This document shows positions 62,291 to 64,000 of a stretch of 64,000 nt of DNA, in pieces. The notes under the pieces are model-generated. The model saw only the letters and a program-made list of their open reading frames with translations, searched no databases and was not told where the DNA came from. Origin of the DNA: Burkholderia singularis (lineage in GTDB: Bacteria; Pseudomonadota; Gammaproteobacteria; Burkholderiales; Burkholderiaceae); assembly GCF_900176645.1 (NCBI RefSeq), contig NZ_FXAN01000040.1, positions 155,068 through 219,067 of the forward strand. The letters are read 5' to 3'. Both the position numbers and the translations under genes were made by a program. The number at the start of each line of letters is the position of its first letter. Position 1 is the stretch's first letter.

Positions 62291-62322
62291 CGAGACGGCG
62301 CGGCAACGAAGCGGCATTCAAG

Positions 62323-62862
62323 TCATGGCGCGAGCCGCGTGAAGACGTAATCGTGATTCTTCACGCGCGTCTGATGGCACGCGAAGCAGGTCTGATGCTG
62401 ACCGATATCGGCGGGCGTGCCGTTGACGAAGCGCCCGAACCCCCATCCGCCCGTTGATGGATAGCGACGCGAATCCTTCACCATTACCTGCACGGTCGTC
62501 GCCTGGCCGGGCACTGTCGCCGTCGGCAATTCGTCGGACTGCTTGCGTTTGTAGGCGAGCTTGACGAGGATCGTGCCGTCCGGGAACGGCAACGTTGCCT
62601 GCTCGAGCGCGCGGATCGCGACCGGATTGCCGAGCACCACGCGCAATTCGTCGAGCGGTGCGGCTTCTTCGGCAGGCGCGACCATTTCCCATTTCCGATA
62701 GCCGGACGGAATCGTTACGCCGTAGATCGGCGACGTGGCCGGTTTCGACGAGCCGGCGCGCGCGGCCGGACCGCTCGCCGCAAGCGTGCCGGCCAGCAGC
62801 GCGACCGCCGCGAGCGCGCGAGCCGAACTGCGAAGCCCGATATTGATTGCCGGGCGCATCAT
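62323..62862 (-). CDS. Cytochrome P460-family protein
   Basis: A 179-residue exported heme protein. A signal peptide (LRSSARALAAVALLAGTLAASGPAARA-GS) is followed by the P460 core PSGYRKWEMVAPAEEAA and a single heme-attachment motif CFACH near the C-terminus (~161). P460 cytochromes oxidise hydroxylamine or act on small N-oxides or aldehydes. It overlaps the hydrolase gene by four bases (ATGA type), so both are translated from one message. Confidence 0.85.
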   Translation of the reverse strand: MMRPAINIGLRSSARALAAVALLAGTLAASGPAARAGSSKPATSPIYGVTIPSGYRKWEMVAPAEEAAPLDELRVVLGNPVAIRALEQATLPFPDGTILVKLAYKRKQSDELPTATVPGQATTVQVMVKDSRRYPSTGGWGFGRFVNGTPADIGQHQTCFACHQTRVKNHDYVFTRLAP

Positions 62863-63905
62863 AGATGCTCCACCTGCAGGATCGCATCGGCGAACGCCTG
62901 CGGCGCTTCCTGCGGCAGGTTGTGGCCGATGCCGCCGCTAATCGTGCGATGCTGGTAGCGGCCTGTGAATTTCTTCGCATACGCGGCGGGCTCCGGATGA
63001 GGCGCGCCATTCGCGTCGCCCTCCATCGTGATCGTTGGCACCGTGATCGTCGGTCCGGCGGCAAGACGCCGTTCGATTTCGTCGTATTGCGCTTCGCCGT
63101 TCGCGAGCCCGAGGCGCCAGCGATAGTTGTGAATCACGACGGCTACGTGATCGGGATTACGGAACGCCGCCGCAGTGCGCGCATAGGTTGCGTCGTCGAA
63201 CTGCCATTTCGGCGACGCGAGCTGCCAGATGAGCCTGTTGAACGCATCGCGGTTTTCTGCATAGCCGAGCGCGCCGCGCTCGGTCGAGAAGTAGAACTGG
63301 TACCACCATTGCCATTCCGCCTTCGGCGGCAGCGGCTTGCGATTCGCCTCCTGGCTGCCGATCAGATAGCCGCTCACCGATACCAGCGCCTTGACACGCT
63401 GCGGCCATAGCGCCGCGATGATATCGGCAGTGCGCGCGCCCCAATCGTAGCCGCCGAATACGGCGCGATCGATTTTCAACGCGTCCATCAGCGCGACGAT
63501 GTCGGCGGCCGTCGCCGCCTGCTGACCGTTGCGCGGCGTATCCGGCGAAGCGAACGTCGTCGAGCCGTAGCCGCGCAGATACGGGACGATCACGCGATAG
63601 CCGGCGGCCGCGAGCAGCGGTGCGACATCGGCGTAGCTATGGATGTCGTAGGGCCAGCCATGCAGCAGAAACACGGCCGGGCCGTCCTTCGGACCGGATT
63701 GTGCATATCCCACGTTCAGCACGCCTGCGCTGATCTGATGGATCGTGTCGAACGACGCGCTGCCGCCGCTCGCGCGATTCGTCCGCGGCTCGTCGGCCGT
63801 CGATTGCGCACGGGCCGGACTGCCGAATCCCAGTTCAGCAAGGTTCAGGCCGGCCAGCGTCGTGCCTAGGATCAGGCGGCGTCGGGTATTCACGGCATCG
63901 GGCAT
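62859..63905 (-). CDS. Tat-exported alpha/beta hydrolase (epoxide hydrolase-like)
   Basis: A 348-residue hydrolase. The N-terminus has a twin-arginine-type signal (NTRRRLILGTTLAGLNLAELGFGSPARA), so the enzyme should act in the periplasm with the P460 protein. The nucleophile is the Asp of FGGYDWGART (~147), as in epoxide hydrolases and dehalogenases, with HGWPYDIHSY as the oxyanion loop and a final GIGHNLPQE His. ATG 63905 is the start; a TTG at 63917 would lie in the insertion-like sequence just upstream. No Shine-Dalgarno is visible. Confidence 0.85.
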   Translation of the reverse strand: MPDAVNTRRRLILGTTLAGLNLAELGFGSPARAQSTADEPRTNRASGGSASFDTIHQISAGVLNVGYAQSGPKDGPAVFLLHGWPYDIHSYADVAPLLAAAGYRVIVPYLRGYGSTTFASPDTPRNGQQAATAADIVALMDALKIDRAVFGGYDWGARTADIIAALWPQRVKALVSVSGYLIGSQEANRKPLPPKAEWQWWYQFYFSTERGALGYAENRDAFNRLIWQLASPKWQFDDATYARTAAAFRNPDHVAVVIHNYRWRLGLANGEAQYDEIERRLAAGPTITVPTITMEGDANGAPHPEPAAYAKKFTGRYQHRTISGGIGHNLPQEAPQAFADAILQVEHL

Positions 63906-63911
63906 GATTCG

Positions 63912-64000
63912 TGTCAACGTCGGACGTAATTTCCCCAGAAGTGTCGAAGTAAAATTCCCCCACCCTGTTCGGACGGTGATCAGCCGGCGATGTGATCGGA
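63912..64000. mobile_element. Probable end of an insertion sequence (IS21-like)
   Basis: From TGTCAACG at 63912 the sequence has two spaced repeats, GTAATTTCCCC and GTAAAATTCCCCC, plus CTGTTCGGACGGTGATC, a layout resembling the multi-repeat ends of IS21-type elements. The element continues outside the window. It lies seven bases ahead of the hydrolase start. Confidence 0.5.

Noticed and set aside
53050..64000. Attachment-site duplication of the tRNA 3' end marking an island
   Set aside because: I looked for a second copy of the last 20 bases of the tRNA and for an integrase and saw neither in the window.

Overview
The window looks like one stretch of a Burkholderia (Betaproteobacteria) chromosome, most likely near the B. 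pseudomallei/thailandensis group. Supporting signs are the high GC with strong GC3 bias, the coding-region hexamer repeats, Burkholderia-type small families (DUF3563, the BPSS1780-type membrane protein, DUF2782 next to thrB and polA) and the order rpsU-yqeY-dnaG-rpoD. No database search was possible; all names come from motifs, length and context.

Layout. 1-2.7 kb: end of a polysaccharide cluster (polytopic membrane protein, two GT-B glycosyltransferases). 2.9-8.3 kb: AraC regulator, FKBP isomerase, a metal-dependent hydrolase-like protein with a perfect 10-bp inverted repeat upstream, a RES/Xre toxin-antitoxin pair, a phosphoesterase and a DUF1345 membrane protein. 8.9-16 kb: a TreZ-like protein that seems to lack catalytic residues, a ThiE-like protein, a CNNM/CBS/CorC protein, a degenerate sensor kinase, a DMT exporter with a LysR regulator, and a tautomerase. 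16.3-22 kb: a CHAD protein with a hexamer repeat, then modE convergent with modABC, with a candidate ModE box before modA. 22-29.5 kb: PAP2 phosphatase, PHB-depolymerase-like esterase, DUF3563, ohr/ohrR, membrane protein, thrB, DUF2782, AMP nucleosidase.

29.5-31.4 kb is an AT-rich insertion holding one unrecognised 418-aa gene. Upstream lies a complete match to the HrpB/hrpII box (TTCG-N16-TTCG-N31-YANNNT), so the gene is a candidate orphan type III effector. 31.6-52.5 kb is core genome: LOG protein, polA, NDH-2, dienelactone hydrolase, sulfurtransferase, Rieske oxygenase, xseB-ispA-dxs, folE2, tsaD, a YhiN flavoprotein, rpsU, yqeY, dnaG and rpoD.

52.7-64 kb is accessory in character. It opens with a tRNA-Ile(CAT) split in its anticodon loop by a group I intron of about 259 nt. 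An MFS fragment follows, then a TetR-controlled aromatic catabolic cluster (FAD hydroxylase, extradiol-type dioxygenase, FAH-family hydrolase, CoA ligase, OmpW-like porin), an IS3 remnant, a cytochrome P460/Tat-exported hydrolase pair, and what looks like the end of an IS at the right border.

The strongest observations are the intron-split tRNA, the hrpII-box orphan gene, the nested operator of the RES/Xre pair, and the catabolic cluster with its own regulator and operator.
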